A stretch of 64,000 nucleotides of DNA. It comes from Delftia tsuruhatensis NBRC 16741. Its GTDB lineage: Bacteria; Pseudomonadota; Gammaproteobacteria; Burkholderiales; Burkholderiaceae_C. The position numbers and the translations under genes were made by a program. The notes under the pieces were generated by a model. That model worked only from the letters and a program-made list of their open reading frames with translations. It was not told the origin of the DNA and made no database searches. The stretch spans positions 1 through 64,000 of the forward strand of contig NZ_BCTO01000043.1 of assembly GCF_001571325.1 (NCBI RefSeq), written 5' to 3'. This document shows positions 49,752-58,516 of this stretch, in pieces. Position 1 is the stretch's first letter. Each line of letters starts with the position of its first letter.

Positions 49752-51400
49752 GACGCGCGCTCCAGCGTGGAGGCATGGCTGGCGGCGCGGGCTTGCGTGC
49801 GGGGGGCTGCAGGCGCTGCAGCCGCTGCCGGCTTGCCGCGCAGCAGCCACCAGGCCACCACGCCGTGGATGGCGGCCAGGCCCAGCATCAGCAACTCGAA
49901 GCTGGCGATGCTCCACTGCCCGTTGGCCATGGTTTGCACCAGCGATGCGCCGCCCGTCAGCAGGTTGAGCAGGGGCAGCAGCGCATACAGCACGGCGGCC
50001 AGCGCCATCTGCTGCAGCCAGGCATTGCGGTGCGAGACCCGCAGCGGATGCAGCAGGCACAGCAGCCAGATCAGGAAGAAGCCGTTGATCTCCCAATCAC
50101 TGCGCGCCTGCATGGGCACGGGCAGCAGGCGGTTGAGCCAGAAGAAGCCGGCCACGGCCACCGACAGGCCCGCGATGGAGCCCACGTTGAGCACCTCCAC
50201 CAGACGGTGGCCGAAGGGCGTGCGGCCCAGCTTGCGGCGCTCGGGCATGCGCTTGACCACCCACAGCACCATGCCGGACGCGGCCATGAAGGTGCCGACC
50301 ACGCCGCTGAGCAGCAGCAGCCAGCGCGTGGCGGGCTCTGCAAAGCGACCCAGGTGCACGCCGGTGATCACGTTGCTGGTGGCACGCACCCAGGAGATGG
50401 CGGGCGCCTCGGGGCTGGCCTGCAACTGGCCGGTCACGCCGTCGAAGCGCAGCGTCTCGGACTGGCCCCGGTTGATGAGGCTCATGCCGCCGCCTTCGCG
50501 CAGCTCGACCACCGCGCGCGAGGTGCCGGGCGCGTTGACGGTGATGCTGCCCACGCCGTGCTCGGGCCAGCGGCGCGCGCCCTCGGCCAGCATGGGCGCG
50601 ATGTCGGCCAGCGCGGCGGCCTGGCGCTCTTGTTTGCCACCACGCGCGCCAGGGCCCTGGTTGGCCGCCTGCCCGCGTGCACCGCGCACATCGGCGAAGT
50701 AGGCATTGGTGTCGCCGTTGTAGGCCGCCTGTATGCCCCAGGGCATGAGCATGAACATCAGCAGCACCAGTCCGCTGAAGGTGATGACGATGTGAAACGG
50801 CAGCGCCAGCACGGCCGTGGCGTTGTGCGCGTCCAGCCAGGAGCGCTGGCCCTTGCGCGGGCGGAAGGTGAAGAAGTCCGTGAAGATCTTCTTGTGCGTG
50901 ATCACGCCCGTGATGATGGCCACGAACATCAGCATGGTGGCGAAGCCCACGATCCATCGGCCCCAGATGCGCGGCATGGCGTGCAGTTCGAAGTGGAAGC
51001 GGTAGAAGAAGTTGCCGGCGCGTGTCTCGCGCGGCTCCAGCTTCTCGCCCGTGGCGGCGTCGATCTCGGCGCGTTTGGTGCCTGCGCGGCCCGTGGCGGC
51101 GCCGGGCTCGCGCCAGGATGCGGCCACCGCCACCTGGCGCGGGCCGGGCAGGCCCAGCGTCCAGGTCGTGGCCTCCGGCGCGATGCGCTGCATGGCCTCC
51201 AGTGCGCGCTGCGCGGTATCGGCATCCTGCACCGAGCCGTGCAGCTCGGGCCGCATCCAGTCGTTGATCTCGTCGCGGAAATAGCTCAGGGTGCCCGTGA
51301 AGAACACCGCGTAGAGCAGCCAGCCCAGCAGCAGGCCGCTCCAGGTGTGCAGCCAGGACATGGACTGGCGCAGTCCCTCGGGTTTGCCGTCTGCCCTCAT
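49748..51400 (-). CDS. PepSY-associated transmembrane (PiuB-like) protein, probable iron-siderophore reductase/uptake component
   Basis: A 550-residue inner-membrane protein. The N-terminal helix WLHTWSGLLLGWLLYAVFFTGTLSYFRDEI (about 14-45) is the PepSY_TM hallmark. Two periplasmic PepSY-like parts, further helices carrying conserved His (FHFELHAMPRIWGRWIVGF; LDAHNATAVLALPFHIV; TGVHLGRFAEPATRWLLLLSG) and a C-terminal four-helix block follow. Relatives act in siderophore-iron release or uptake. The start at 51400 overlaps the DUF3649 stop (ATGA); the 3' end overlaps DUF3325. A Fur box lies upstream of the operon. Confidence 0.85.
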   Translation of the reverse strand: MRADGKPEGLRQSMSWLHTWSGLLLGWLLYAVFFTGTLSYFRDEINDWMRPELHGSVQDADTAQRALEAMQRIAPEATTWTLGLPGPRQVAVAASWREPGAATGRAGTKRAEIDAATGEKLEPRETRAGNFFYRFHFELHAMPRIWGRWIVGFATMLMFVAIITGVITHKKIFTDFFTFRPRKGQRSWLDAHNATAVLALPFHIVITFSGLVLLMFMLMPWGIQAAYNGDTNAYFADVRGARGQAANQGPGARGGKQERQAAALADIAPMLAEGARRWPEHGVGSITVNAPGTSRAVVELREGGGMSLINRGQSETLRFDGVTGQLQASPEAPAISWVRATSNVITGVHLGRFAEPATRWLLLLSGVVGTFMAASGMVLWVVKRMPERRKLGRTPFGHRLVEVLNVGSIAGLSVAVAGFFWLNRLLPVPMQARSDWEINGFFLIWLLCLLHPLRVSHRNAWLQQMALAAVLYALLPLLNLLTGGASLVQTMANGQWSIASFELLMLGLAAIHGVVAWWLLRGKPAAAAAPAAPRTQARAASHASTLERAS

Positions 51401-51723
51401 GCGGCGGCTCCGTTCGACAGCACCCAGGCCAGAAGTCCCAGGCCCGCGCCCGGCAGGCCGATCACGGCCCAGGCGCGCCAGGCACTGGCGCAGCCAAAGG
51501 CCCACATGGCCGCCACGGCGTAGATGATGAAGGCCAGCAGCGTCGAGCCCAGCGCCGCATCGGCCCGTTCCACGCCCAGCCAGACCATGGCGCGCGCGCC
51601 CGTGGCGGCGCAGGCGGCCGACAGCAGATAGCCGCCGCCGATCGCCGCCAAGGCGCGCGAGGCCACGGCCACGCGGTAGCGCAGCAGGGATGGAGAGGAC
51701 CCTCCCGGGGTCGAGGCTTGCAT
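51397..51723 (-). CDS. DUF3649 small membrane protein
   Basis: A 108-residue protein with three hydrophobic helices (about 24-44, 60-80 and 85-105: GGYLLSAACAATGA; LLAFIIYAVAAMWAFGCASAW; GAGLGLLAWVLS). It fits DUF3649, which accompanies DUF3325 and PepSY proteins in Fur-controlled clusters. ATG 51723 has an upstream AAGG at acceptable distance. It is the first gene of the operon, about 160 bp from the Fur box. Its role is unknown. Confidence 0.75.
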   Translation of the reverse strand: MQASTPGGSSPSLLRYRVAVASRALAAIGGGYLLSAACAATGARAMVWLGVERADAALGSTLLAFIIYAVAAMWAFGCASAWRAWAVIGLPGAGLGLLAWVLSNGAAA

Positions 51724-51884
51724 GGGGATGACCTTTCTTGCGGATCGTTGCCCGTCATGGACGCCGCGGCCGCTGCAGACACCGCGCGCAGGCCCGGACG
51801 GACAAAGGCGCCACAACAGTTCAAGGTCTGTGCGGCGCCGGGCGTTGGCCGCGCGCCTGGAGCACGCCGCCTTTCAAAGAGCGG

Positions 51885-51906
51885 GAATGATAATGATTTT
51901 TATTAC
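51885..51906. promoter_or_regulatory. Fur box upstream of the DUF3649 - PepSY - DUF3325 operon
   Basis: GAATGATAATGATTTTTATT at 51885-51904 closely matches the Fur consensus (GATAATGATAATCATTATC). It is an AT-rich island in GC-rich DNA, between the divergent-facing 5' end of the iron operon and the 3' end of the DMT gene. Iron repression of the operon is inferred. Confidence 0.7.
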
Positions 51907-51978
51907 CCGAGTCATTTAAAGAAATGCAAAGCCGGCCTGCTGCCACCGGCCCCGACCATCCCCCTGGCGCCTGTTCCC

Positions 51979-52890
51979 CTATCGCGCCCGCCCCGCCAGC
52001 CAGCGCCCGCCGAACTGGTTGATCACCATGCCCGCCAGCACGGCCAGCGTGCCCATCCACTGCATGAAGGTGGGCCGCTCGCCCAGCAGCAGCATGGCCG
52101 AGACCAGGCCCACCACGGGCACCATCAGCGACAGCGGCGCCACCGTGCCGGCCGCATAGCGCTGCAGCAGGCGCGTCCACAGGCCGTAGCCCAGCAGCGT
52201 GGCCAGCAGCGCCAGGTACAGGATGGAGGCCACGGCGGTCAGGTCGATCCCCGCCAGTTGCTGCACGACCGTATCCGCGCCATCGGTCCAGACAGCCAGG
52301 GCCATCAGCGGCGCGATGGGGAAGATGCTGCTCCAGACGATGAAGGGGAAGGGCTCGTAGGGGCCGCTGCGCGCCGCATAGCGCGTGATCATGTTGGACA
52401 CGGCCCACATGCAGGCTGCGCCCACGGTCAGCAAAAAGCCGGCCAGCGTCATGGCGTTGTCGCCCTCGCCATGGGCGCTGCCAATGGCAACCAGCCCGCC
52501 CAGCGACACCACCAGGCCCAGCCAATGCCACAGGCGCGCGGGCTCGCCCAGCAGGAAGGCGGCCAGCAGCAGCGTGACGAAGGCCTGCGTCTGCAGCACC
52601 ACCGAGGCCATGCCCGCCGGCATGCCCAGCTTCAGGCCCAGGAACAGCATGCCGAACTGGCCCACGCCCTGCACCAACCCATAGGCGGCCAGATAGCGCC
52701 AGCCCACCGACTTGGGCGGGCGCACGAACAGCAAAAAGGGCAGCGACGCCACCACGAAGCGCAGCGCGCTCAGCAGCATGGGCGACAGCGTCAGCAGACC
52801 GAACTTCATGGCCACGAAGTTGGTGCCCCAGATCAGGATGACCAGCAGCGCACGCGCCCAGTCGCCACGGCTCAGGTGCTGCGCGGTCAT
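51979..52890 (-). CDS. EamA-family (DMT) transporter
   Basis: A 303-residue inner-membrane protein with ten predicted helices in two EamA repeats (about 8-135 and 150-295). Typical beginnings are LLVILIWGTNFVAMKFGL in the first and LAGFLLTVGAACMWAVSNMI in the second, and the second ends VVGLVSAMLLLGERPTFMQWMGTLAVLAG. Such carriers export amino acids or other metabolites; the substrate is unknown. ATG 52890 is preceded by AGGGCAGGG; a TTG 30 bases upstream is less likely. It is separated from the DUF1641 unit by a strong terminator. Confidence 0.88.
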   Translation of the reverse strand: MTAQHLSRGDWARALLVILIWGTNFVAMKFGLLTLSPMLLSALRFVVASLPFLLFVRPPKSVGWRYLAAYGLVQGVGQFGMLFLGLKLGMPAGMASVVLQTQAFVTLLLAAFLLGEPARLWHWLGLVVSLGGLVAIGSAHGEGDNAMTLAGFLLTVGAACMWAVSNMITRYAARSGPYEPFPFIVWSSIFPIAPLMALAVWTDGADTVVQQLAGIDLTAVASILYLALLATLLGYGLWTRLLQRYAAGTVAPLSLMVPVVGLVSAMLLLGERPTFMQWMGTLAVLAGMVINQFGGRWLAGRAR

Positions 52891-52984
52891 GCCCTGCCCT
52901 CGGTGCAGCGGGGCCTGCAATGGTCAGGGACAGCGGCCGGCAGCACCGGCAAGGAACAGGAAGAAGGCATGGCGGGCAATGGGC

Positions 52985-53014
52985 AAAAAGAAAAAGGGCG
53001 GATCACATCCGCCC
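52985..53014 (-). terminator. Intrinsic terminator of the DUF1641/SQR-like operon
   Basis: On the minus strand GGGCGGAT (53014-53007) pairs with ATCCGCCC (53003-52996) over a 3-nt loop, followed by TTTTTCTTTTT (plus-strand A-run 52985-52995). It is one of the clearest terminators in the window. Confidence 0.88.
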
Positions 53015-53074
53015 CCGGCGTTTGTACCACCGCAGCCCGTGCGCTGCCGGGCGGCCGTGGCTCGGCCCTGCGTT

Positions 53075-53503
53075 TCAGTCCGCCGCGTAGTCGATGGGAT
53101 CGTGGGCATGCTGGCGCCCCAGCGCGCCGGCCATGGCCAGCATGAAGGCCAGGCCGCGCCGCACATCGGGCTCGCGTGCCATGCGCATCAGGCCGATCAG
53201 GGTGGGCGTTTCCTCCATGGCCTGCACCTGGGCCGCCGCCATGCGCGCGGCATTGCCCGCGGCCCAGGCCCCGCCCACGCCATCCTCGAAGGCCTTGGCG
53301 ACCTTCTCGACCATGTAGTCGTCTGCCATGTCCACCAGGTCCGCCGTGGCCGACAGCAGATCGACCACGCGGTTCAGGCGCCGGCCCGCCAGCAGCGGCT
53401 CCAGCTTGCCCATCAGTTCGGCCAGCCCCTGCAGCGCGGCGTCGTCCTGCAGCAGGCCGCCGGCGGCGGGCTGCGCCACGGGAATGTCGGAAGCGATGTT
53501 CAT
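53075..53503 (-). CDS. DUF1641 protein
   Basis: A 142-residue mostly helical cytosolic protein matching DUF1641 (GLAELMGKLEPLLAGRRLNRVVDLLSATADLVDMADDYMVEKVAKAFEDG, read in pieces). Members are found next to formate dehydrogenase or sulfide:quinone-type oxidoreductases. Here it follows an SQR-like flavoprotein by 51 bp on the same strand and ends at a terminator, so it is probably an accessory subunit of that oxidoreductase. No enzymatic motif is visible. Confidence 0.8.
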   Translation of the reverse strand: MNIASDIPVAQPAAGGLLQDDAALQGLAELMGKLEPLLAGRRLNRVVDLLSATADLVDMADDYMVEKVAKAFEDGVGGAWAAGNAARMAAAQVQAMEETPTLIGLMRMAREPDVRRGLAFMLAMAGALGRQHAHDPIDYAAD

Positions 53504-53554
53504 CTCGGTGCTCCTTGTCTTCGTGCTTGGAATGACAATGCAAAGGCCCTGGCC

Positions 53555-54745
53555 TCAGACCAGGGCGCGGGCCACGGCCCAGTACATGCCGCGGTTGAAG
53601 CCCTTGCGCATCATGGAGCCGAGCTTGGTCGGCGGCGTGGGCTTGACGTCGACCTGGTAGTCGTACCAAAGCGGCATGCCGCCGTCCAGGCCCATCTGGG
53701 CGATGGCCACCACGCGCCCGTCGTAGGCATCGCTGGTGCGGCCGAAGCGGATCTGCGAGGCGATGTTGTTCACCACCACGGGCGACTGGTTGTGGCAGGC
53801 GCCGCCGGCCTTGCTCACCGGCAGGTCCACCGTATCGCCCAGCACATAGACATGGCTCTGGCCCAGCACCTGCATGGTCTCGTGGTCGGTGGGCAGCCAG
53901 CCTTCGCCGTCCTGCGCCTGCGACAAGCCGCAGTCGCGCACGGCCTGCACGGCGCGTATCGGCGGCGTGGCCATGAGGATGTCGAAGTCCTCGGACTGGC
54001 CCTCTTCCGAGTGGGCCACCTTGGCCTCGGGGTCCACGCGCGCCAGCGTGAAGCCGCGCTGGTGGCGAATGCCGCGCTGCTCGAACACCGTGGGCAGGAT
54101 CTCGCAGGTGTCCTTCTGCAGGAACAGGCAGTTGCGCAGCAGCTGCGAGACCGTGGGATAGGTGTAGACGATCTCCACCTTGTCGCGCACGCCGCGCCGG
54201 CGCAGCAGGTCGTCCAGCATCAGCGTGGTCTCTATGGGCGCGATGCCGCACTGGTGCGGCACATTGGGCGTCTTGGGAAAGGTCACGGTGACGAAGATGC
54301 GGCCCTTTTCTATGCGCGCCAGCTTGTCGGCCAGTTGCCGCGCGGGCGCGTGCTGGTAGAAGTGGTCGCCGGCCTCGGCCAGGCCTTCGATGCGCTCGGG
54401 CGAAGGCACGCAGCCCGTGGAGATCACCAGGTGGTCGTAGCCGAAGCGCTTGCCGCTCTTGCAGTGCACGGCCTGCAGCGCGAAGTCGAAGCGTTCCACT
54501 TCTTCCACCTGGAAGTCGATCTCGGGCCGCAGCAGGCCGCGCTGCCTGCGCCGCAGCTCGTCGCGGAAGAAGGCATTGAAGGCCACGTACATGAAGGCCG
54601 GCTTGTAGTAGTGCCAGGGCGAGTTCGACAGCATGGTGATGCGCACCTTGCCCGTGACCACCTCCGGATACAGCTTGCTGACCAGGTGGTTGGCGGTCAT
54701 GGTGCCGCCAATGCCCCCTCCGATGATCAAGATGTGATGCGCCAT
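53555..54745 (-). CDS. Sulfide:quinone-reductase-like FAD oxidoreductase
   Basis: A 396-residue peripheral-membrane flavoprotein. It has the FAD motif ILIIGGGIGGTMTANHLV (about 5-22), then SNSPWHYYKPAFMYVAFNAF, typical of the SQR/NDH-2 group. Cysteines at VPHQCGIAPIE (about 185) and GGACHNQSP (about 320) sit where SQR has its redox-active pair, and STGCVPSPERIEG adds a third. The C-terminus has an amphipathic stretch (TKLGSMMRKGFNRGMYW) that may bind the membrane. Sulfide oxidation or related sulfur/quinone chemistry is likely but unproven. It precedes DUF1641 and follows a TetR gene. Confidence 0.82.
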   Translation of the reverse strand: MAHHILIIGGGIGGTMTANHLVSKLYPEVVTGKVRITMLSNSPWHYYKPAFMYVAFNAFFRDELRRRQRGLLRPEIDFQVEEVERFDFALQAVHCKSGKRFGYDHLVISTGCVPSPERIEGLAEAGDHFYQHAPARQLADKLARIEKGRIFVTVTFPKTPNVPHQCGIAPIETTLMLDDLLRRRGVRDKVEIVYTYPTVSQLLRNCLFLQKDTCEILPTVFEQRGIRHQRGFTLARVDPEAKVAHSEEGQSEDFDILMATPPIRAVQAVRDCGLSQAQDGEGWLPTDHETMQVLGQSHVYVLGDTVDLPVSKAGGACHNQSPVVVNNIASQIRFGRTSDAYDGRVVAIAQMGLDGGMPLWYDYQVDVKPTPPTKLGSMMRKGFNRGMYWAVARALV

Positions 54746-54823
54746 CCCTGCTACTCCTTGTGCTTTCGCCTCAGTGGAACAACCGCTGGCGCCGCACGGC
54801 GCCCGCGCCGGAAAATGCGCCGC

Positions 54824-55423
54824 TCAGTCAGGCTTGAGCGATCGCCACACCCCGTCCCAGAGCGCGTCGAACAGGGGCTCTATGGGCGTGTCGATGATGC
54901 CGTCCAGCCGCAGGCAGATCATGCGGATCGCGCTGCCGTACATCAGGCTGGCCGCCACCATGGGCTCCATCTGGCGGATCTCGCCATCTGTCATGCCGGC
55001 GAACACGAAGCCGCGCATGCGCACGAAGGCCGAGGCCGAGCAGATGGCCTGCTCGTCGGGCAGAAACTCGCGGTGGCGCGCATTGACCACGAAGCCCATG
55101 GCCTCGGGCTCGGCCTCGGCCAGCCCGAACAGCATGCGCAGCACCTCGCGGCAGCGCTGGGCGCTGCCCGCGTGCCGCTCCTCGATATCGTCGAGCAGCA
55201 CATTCATGCGCGCCAGCAAATGCCGGTACAGCTCGCGCGCAATGCCTTCCTTGTCGGCAAAGTGGTTGTAGAAGAAACCGATGGACACGCCGGCCTCGGC
55301 GCACAGGTCCTGTATCGAGGTATTGAAGAAGCCCCGCTCCACGAACAGCCTGAGCGCCACGCGCAGCGTCTGCACATGGCGCGAACCCGCATGCGGAAAG
55401 AAGGTCCAGGCCTCGTCTTGCAT
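54824..55423 (-). CDS. TetR/AcrR-family regulator
   Basis: A 199-residue repressor-type protein. The N-terminal helix-turn-helix (TLRVALRLFVERGFFNTSIQDLCAEAGVSIGFFYNHFADKEGIA, about 20-62) is classic TetR. The C-terminal helical domain would bind a ligand. It is 78 bp upstream of the SQR-like gene on the same strand and is its likely regulator. Confidence 0.92.
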   Translation of the reverse strand: MQDEAWTFFPHAGSRHVQTLRVALRLFVERGFFNTSIQDLCAEAGVSIGFFYNHFADKEGIARELYRHLLARMNVLLDDIEERHAGSAQRCREVLRMLFGLAEAEPEAMGFVVNARHREFLPDEQAICSASAFVRMRGFVFAGMTDGEIRQMEPMVAASLMYGSAIRMICLRLDGIIDTPIEPLFDALWDGVWRSLKPD

Positions 55424-55505
55424 GGGAAATGATCGTAGAACGAATCTTCATTCTATTTTTCACAAGCACTTGCAAACTACACCAGGGTTTTCCTGGACCT
55501 TGGCC

Positions 55506-56474
55506 TCAATCCATCAGCCGGAGTGCCTCGGCAAGCGATGCCACGTTGGCAATGCCCAGCTTTTCGTAGATGGAGCGGATCTGATTGCGCACCGTGGCAG
55601 GAGCACGCTGGAGTTGGACTGCAATCTGCTTGTGGGTCAGGCCCCGGACCACAAGCCGGGCAACCGTGGCTTCGCGGGGGGACAGCCCGTCGGCTGCGCA
55701 CCGGGGGCGCGCTCGCAACCACAGCAGACCGTGCTGCGTGAACAGCGTGATGACCAGGGTGTGGGCCACCAGACGATGGGCGCCGCCCTGTGCCGCAGTC
55801 TGCACGGCCGCAGGCAGGCGAGGACCTTGCCAGCCCGGCCATTCGGCGCGCAAGGCGTGCTCGAAGACGACGTCCATGTGGTGGATGATGCCGCGCGGGT
55901 CTGCCAGTGCCGAGCCCAACCGATCACGGGCCAGGCCCTGCCGAAGCTGCCCCAGATGCGTGAGGCGGTTGAGTTCCAGCGCCTGCTGCACATGGGGCAG
56001 CAGCGCGGCCAGCAGTTGGCGCTCGCCCTCGGTGCAATGCGCATCCGTGCGGGCGCGAAACAGCGTGAGCCAGCGCGTGTAAAGAGTGCTCGGGTTCAGC
56101 ATCCCGCCGATGAAGAAGTGCGACTGCTCGAAGCGCCTGCCGTAGTCGCGCAGCGCCCCCTGATGCCGGCCACTGAACCAAGTCCTCGCTTCGAAGGCCA
56201 GCGTCTCGCTGGGATGCATGGTGACGGCCTGCGCCGCCGTGTCCAGGTGCTTGACCTCTTCATAGGCCTGCAGCATTTCGGGTGGCTGCCGATGAAGGTG
56301 GATGGTGTGGATATCGATGCCGGCCGCCGTCATGGTGGCCGAGCCCCACATGGCCGAGTCGAAGGGCAGCACGGGTTTGAGCAGGTCCAGCGCCTGGTCC
56401 TGGAAATGTTCGACAGGCTGCTCGTGCGATAGCCGGTAGAGGTTCAGCAGCAGGTGGTTGTATGCAGCGTCCAT
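55506..56474 (-). CDS. LuxR-family transcriptional regulator
   Basis: A 322-residue protein with a C-terminal LuxR-type helix-turn-helix (LSPREATVARLVVRGLTHKQIAVQLQRAPATVRNQIRSIYEKLG, about 255-300). The N-terminal 230 residues are a sensor region I do not recognise; there is no receiver domain or obvious acyl-homoserine-lactone domain. ATG 56474 was chosen over an upstream frame that runs into intergenic sequence. It is divergent from the lipoprotein gene, with 176 bp between starts, and may control it. Confidence 0.85.
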   Translation of the reverse strand: MDAAYNHLLLNLYRLSHEQPVEHFQDQALDLLKPVLPFDSAMWGSATMTAAGIDIHTIHLHRQPPEMLQAYEEVKHLDTAAQAVTMHPSETLAFEARTWFSGRHQGALRDYGRRFEQSHFFIGGMLNPSTLYTRWLTLFRARTDAHCTEGERQLLAALLPHVQQALELNRLTHLGQLRQGLARDRLGSALADPRGIIHHMDVVFEHALRAEWPGWQGPRLPAAVQTAAQGGAHRLVAHTLVITLFTQHGLLWLRARPRCAADGLSPREATVARLVVRGLTHKQIAVQLQRAPATVRNQIRSIYEKLGIANVASLAEALRLMD

Positions 56475-56650
56475 GGCGGCTTGCCTGCCTCTCTTCGATA
56501 CGTTGAGATCGACTGCACGGGCGGGTGTTGCGCGAGCCGTGCCCTCTTGCCCCACCCCGGCAGCGCTTCAGGATAGTGCAATTGCATCATTTTGTTTGTT
56601 GCGTGTCACACATAGAGTTGGCTTGCCACCCACATTCCTGTACCGACACC

Positions 56651-58315
56651 ATGCAAATCCACCCCAGTGCATCCACTTCCTTTCCCGCCGTGCGCCCTTT
56701 GCTGCTGTGCGGACTTGTTGCAAGCCTCTATGCCTGTGGAGGAGGCAGCGGCGGCACCGACAGCGGCGGGGGCACCGGCGGCGGCACCGTGACACAGCCG
56801 GCCATCACGCTGTCAGGCACCGTCGCCATCGACCAGGCCGTGCGCAACGCTGCAGTCTGCGTGGATCTGAACGCCAATGCAGCCTGCGACACGGGCGAGC
56901 CCAGCGCAGCGGCCACCGGCAGCGACGGCACGTTCAGCCTGACCTATCAACCCGGCGATGCGGCAGCCACCGCTGCCTTCAACCAGGCTCCCGTGCTGGC
57001 TCGCATCACACCCGAATCCGTGGACGCTGCGGACCCCACCAGCACCGCCACAGCCAAGGCGTTCGTGCTGTCTGCACCGGCTGGCAAATCGGCGCAGATC
57101 AATCCATTGACCAGCCTGGTGCAAAAGGCCATCGCGGCCGGCACAGCCAGGGAAGTGGCCGAGGCTGCAGTGGCCCGCCAGCTCGGCATCGACGCCGCCA
57201 GGATCTACGACTACCAGAGCGACGCGGCCTCCAGTGCCGCCGTGCTTGCGGATACCGCGCGCACAGCCGCCAAGGTCACCGCCTACGCGCTTGAGTTGGG
57301 CGTGCCTATCCAGGTGACGGCACCTGGCGCAGCGGCCGTGGCATCGAACCAACTGGCGTTCCTGAACTATGGCAACGCGCAGAACTACTCCGTGCGTGAA
57401 CGCAGGTCCGACGGCGTCGTCCAGGCAGACGGCTTTGCCCACCAGTTCGAGACACGCAGCGGAAAAACCAACGGTGCACCCAGTACGCAGGAAGCGCTGT
57501 TCCCGTCCGTCACGCTCACCAGCACCGGATGGACGCGCTGCGACAATTCCGTTGCGCGCCTGACGACACAGGGGGTTCCCTCGCGCACGCTGCTGTGCAA
57601 CCAGTCCACCGCCTACCTGGGCTTTACCACCGCTTCGCAGGACGTCAGCGGCAAGCCCATGGCCGAAGTCATTACGCAATTGCGTGCCGGAGACACAACG
57701 CTGCAGGCCGAGGGCATCCGCCATGACCGCTCCATCGAAATGGACCCTGCCACGCTGGGCTCGGCCGTCTTCCCGCAGGGCGCACAGATGCGCACTGCAC
57801 TGTCGGTGCAGTTGAACCGGTCGCCGGCCTTCATCAACAACACGGCCACGGACCGCTTCGGCTTCGCCACGCTGGAAGCCATGATTGCCGGCCGCCCGGC
57901 CAGCGCGGTGAACCTGTCGACTCCAGCCACCGTGCGCGCCTCGACAGTCGGGGCGGCGGGGCCGGTCGATGCCAACCATGTGTTGCGCGTGGCCTTCATC
58001 GATGCGGCCAACGCCCAGTTCTACAGCTGTGAGTCCACCCCTCCGGCCTACAGCGATCTGGGCGCCTGCACCGTGCATTCGCAAAGCGCGTACACCCTCT
58101 CCACCTCCCAGGGCGTGCGCCTGCTGAGCTTTGCCGACTTCCCTGGCAAGACCTTCATGCAAGGCGTGACGCGGGGCTATACGGAATTCGACGGCAGCGT
58201 ATTCGGCTATCGCCTGCCTGCCGCCATTGCCAGCGAAGACCAGGCGCTCAGCTATTCCACCCGGCTGAACGGCGTGGCCTGGGCTGCCATGAAAACGGTT
58301 CTGGGCATTGAGTGA
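56651..58315 (+). CDS. Large secreted lipoprotein of unknown function
   Basis: A 554-residue exported protein. The N-terminus has a hydrophobic core and a lipobox ending SLYAC at Cys29, followed by a Gly/Ser/Thr-rich spacer (GGGSGGTDSGGGTGGG) typical of surface lipoproteins. The mature part begins with a carboxypeptidase-regulatory-like fold (ITLSGTVAIDQAVRNAAVCVDLNANAACDTGEP, about 45-78). The rest has Thr/Ser/Ala-rich strands and six or more Cys (RCDN, LLCNQ, YSCES, GACTVHS) that could pair in disulfides. I see no enzyme motif. It stands alone, divergent from the LuxR gene. Confidence 0.72.
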   Translation: MQIHPSASTSFPAVRPLLLCGLVASLYACGGGSGGTDSGGGTGGGTVTQPAITLSGTVAIDQAVRNAAVCVDLNANAACDTGEPSAAATGSDGTFSLTYQPGDAAATAAFNQAPVLARITPESVDAADPTSTATAKAFVLSAPAGKSAQINPLTSLVQKAIAAGTAREVAEAAVARQLGIDAARIYDYQSDAASSAAVLADTARTAAKVTAYALELGVPIQVTAPGAAAVASNQLAFLNYGNAQNYSVRERRSDGVVQADGFAHQFETRSGKTNGAPSTQEALFPSVTLTSTGWTRCDNSVARLTTQGVPSRTLLCNQSTAYLGFTTASQDVSGKPMAEVITQLRAGDTTLQAEGIRHDRSIEMDPATLGSAVFPQGAQMRTALSVQLNRSPAFINNTATDRFGFATLEAMIAGRPASAVNLSTPATVRASTVGAAGPVDANHVLRVAFIDAANAQFYSCESTPPAYSDLGACTVHSQSAYTLSTSQGVRLLSFADFPGKTFMQGVTRGYTEFDGSVFGYRLPAAIASEDQALSYSTRLNGVAWAAMKTVLGIE

Positions 58316-58516
58316 GCCTTGCAGCCGGGAGCGGGCATTTCAAGCAAGGGATGGGGCGAGGCATCCCACGCGGCGCCCCGCAGCCGCGTGGGCCGGCATG
58401 CCGGGCATGCATGCCTCAGCTCCATCCTGCCGGACCGTAGAATCCGCGCGCAGCCATTGGAGACAGAGACAACAATGACGGGCTGCACACGAATCCGACC
58501 CAAAGGCCTTTTGCAA

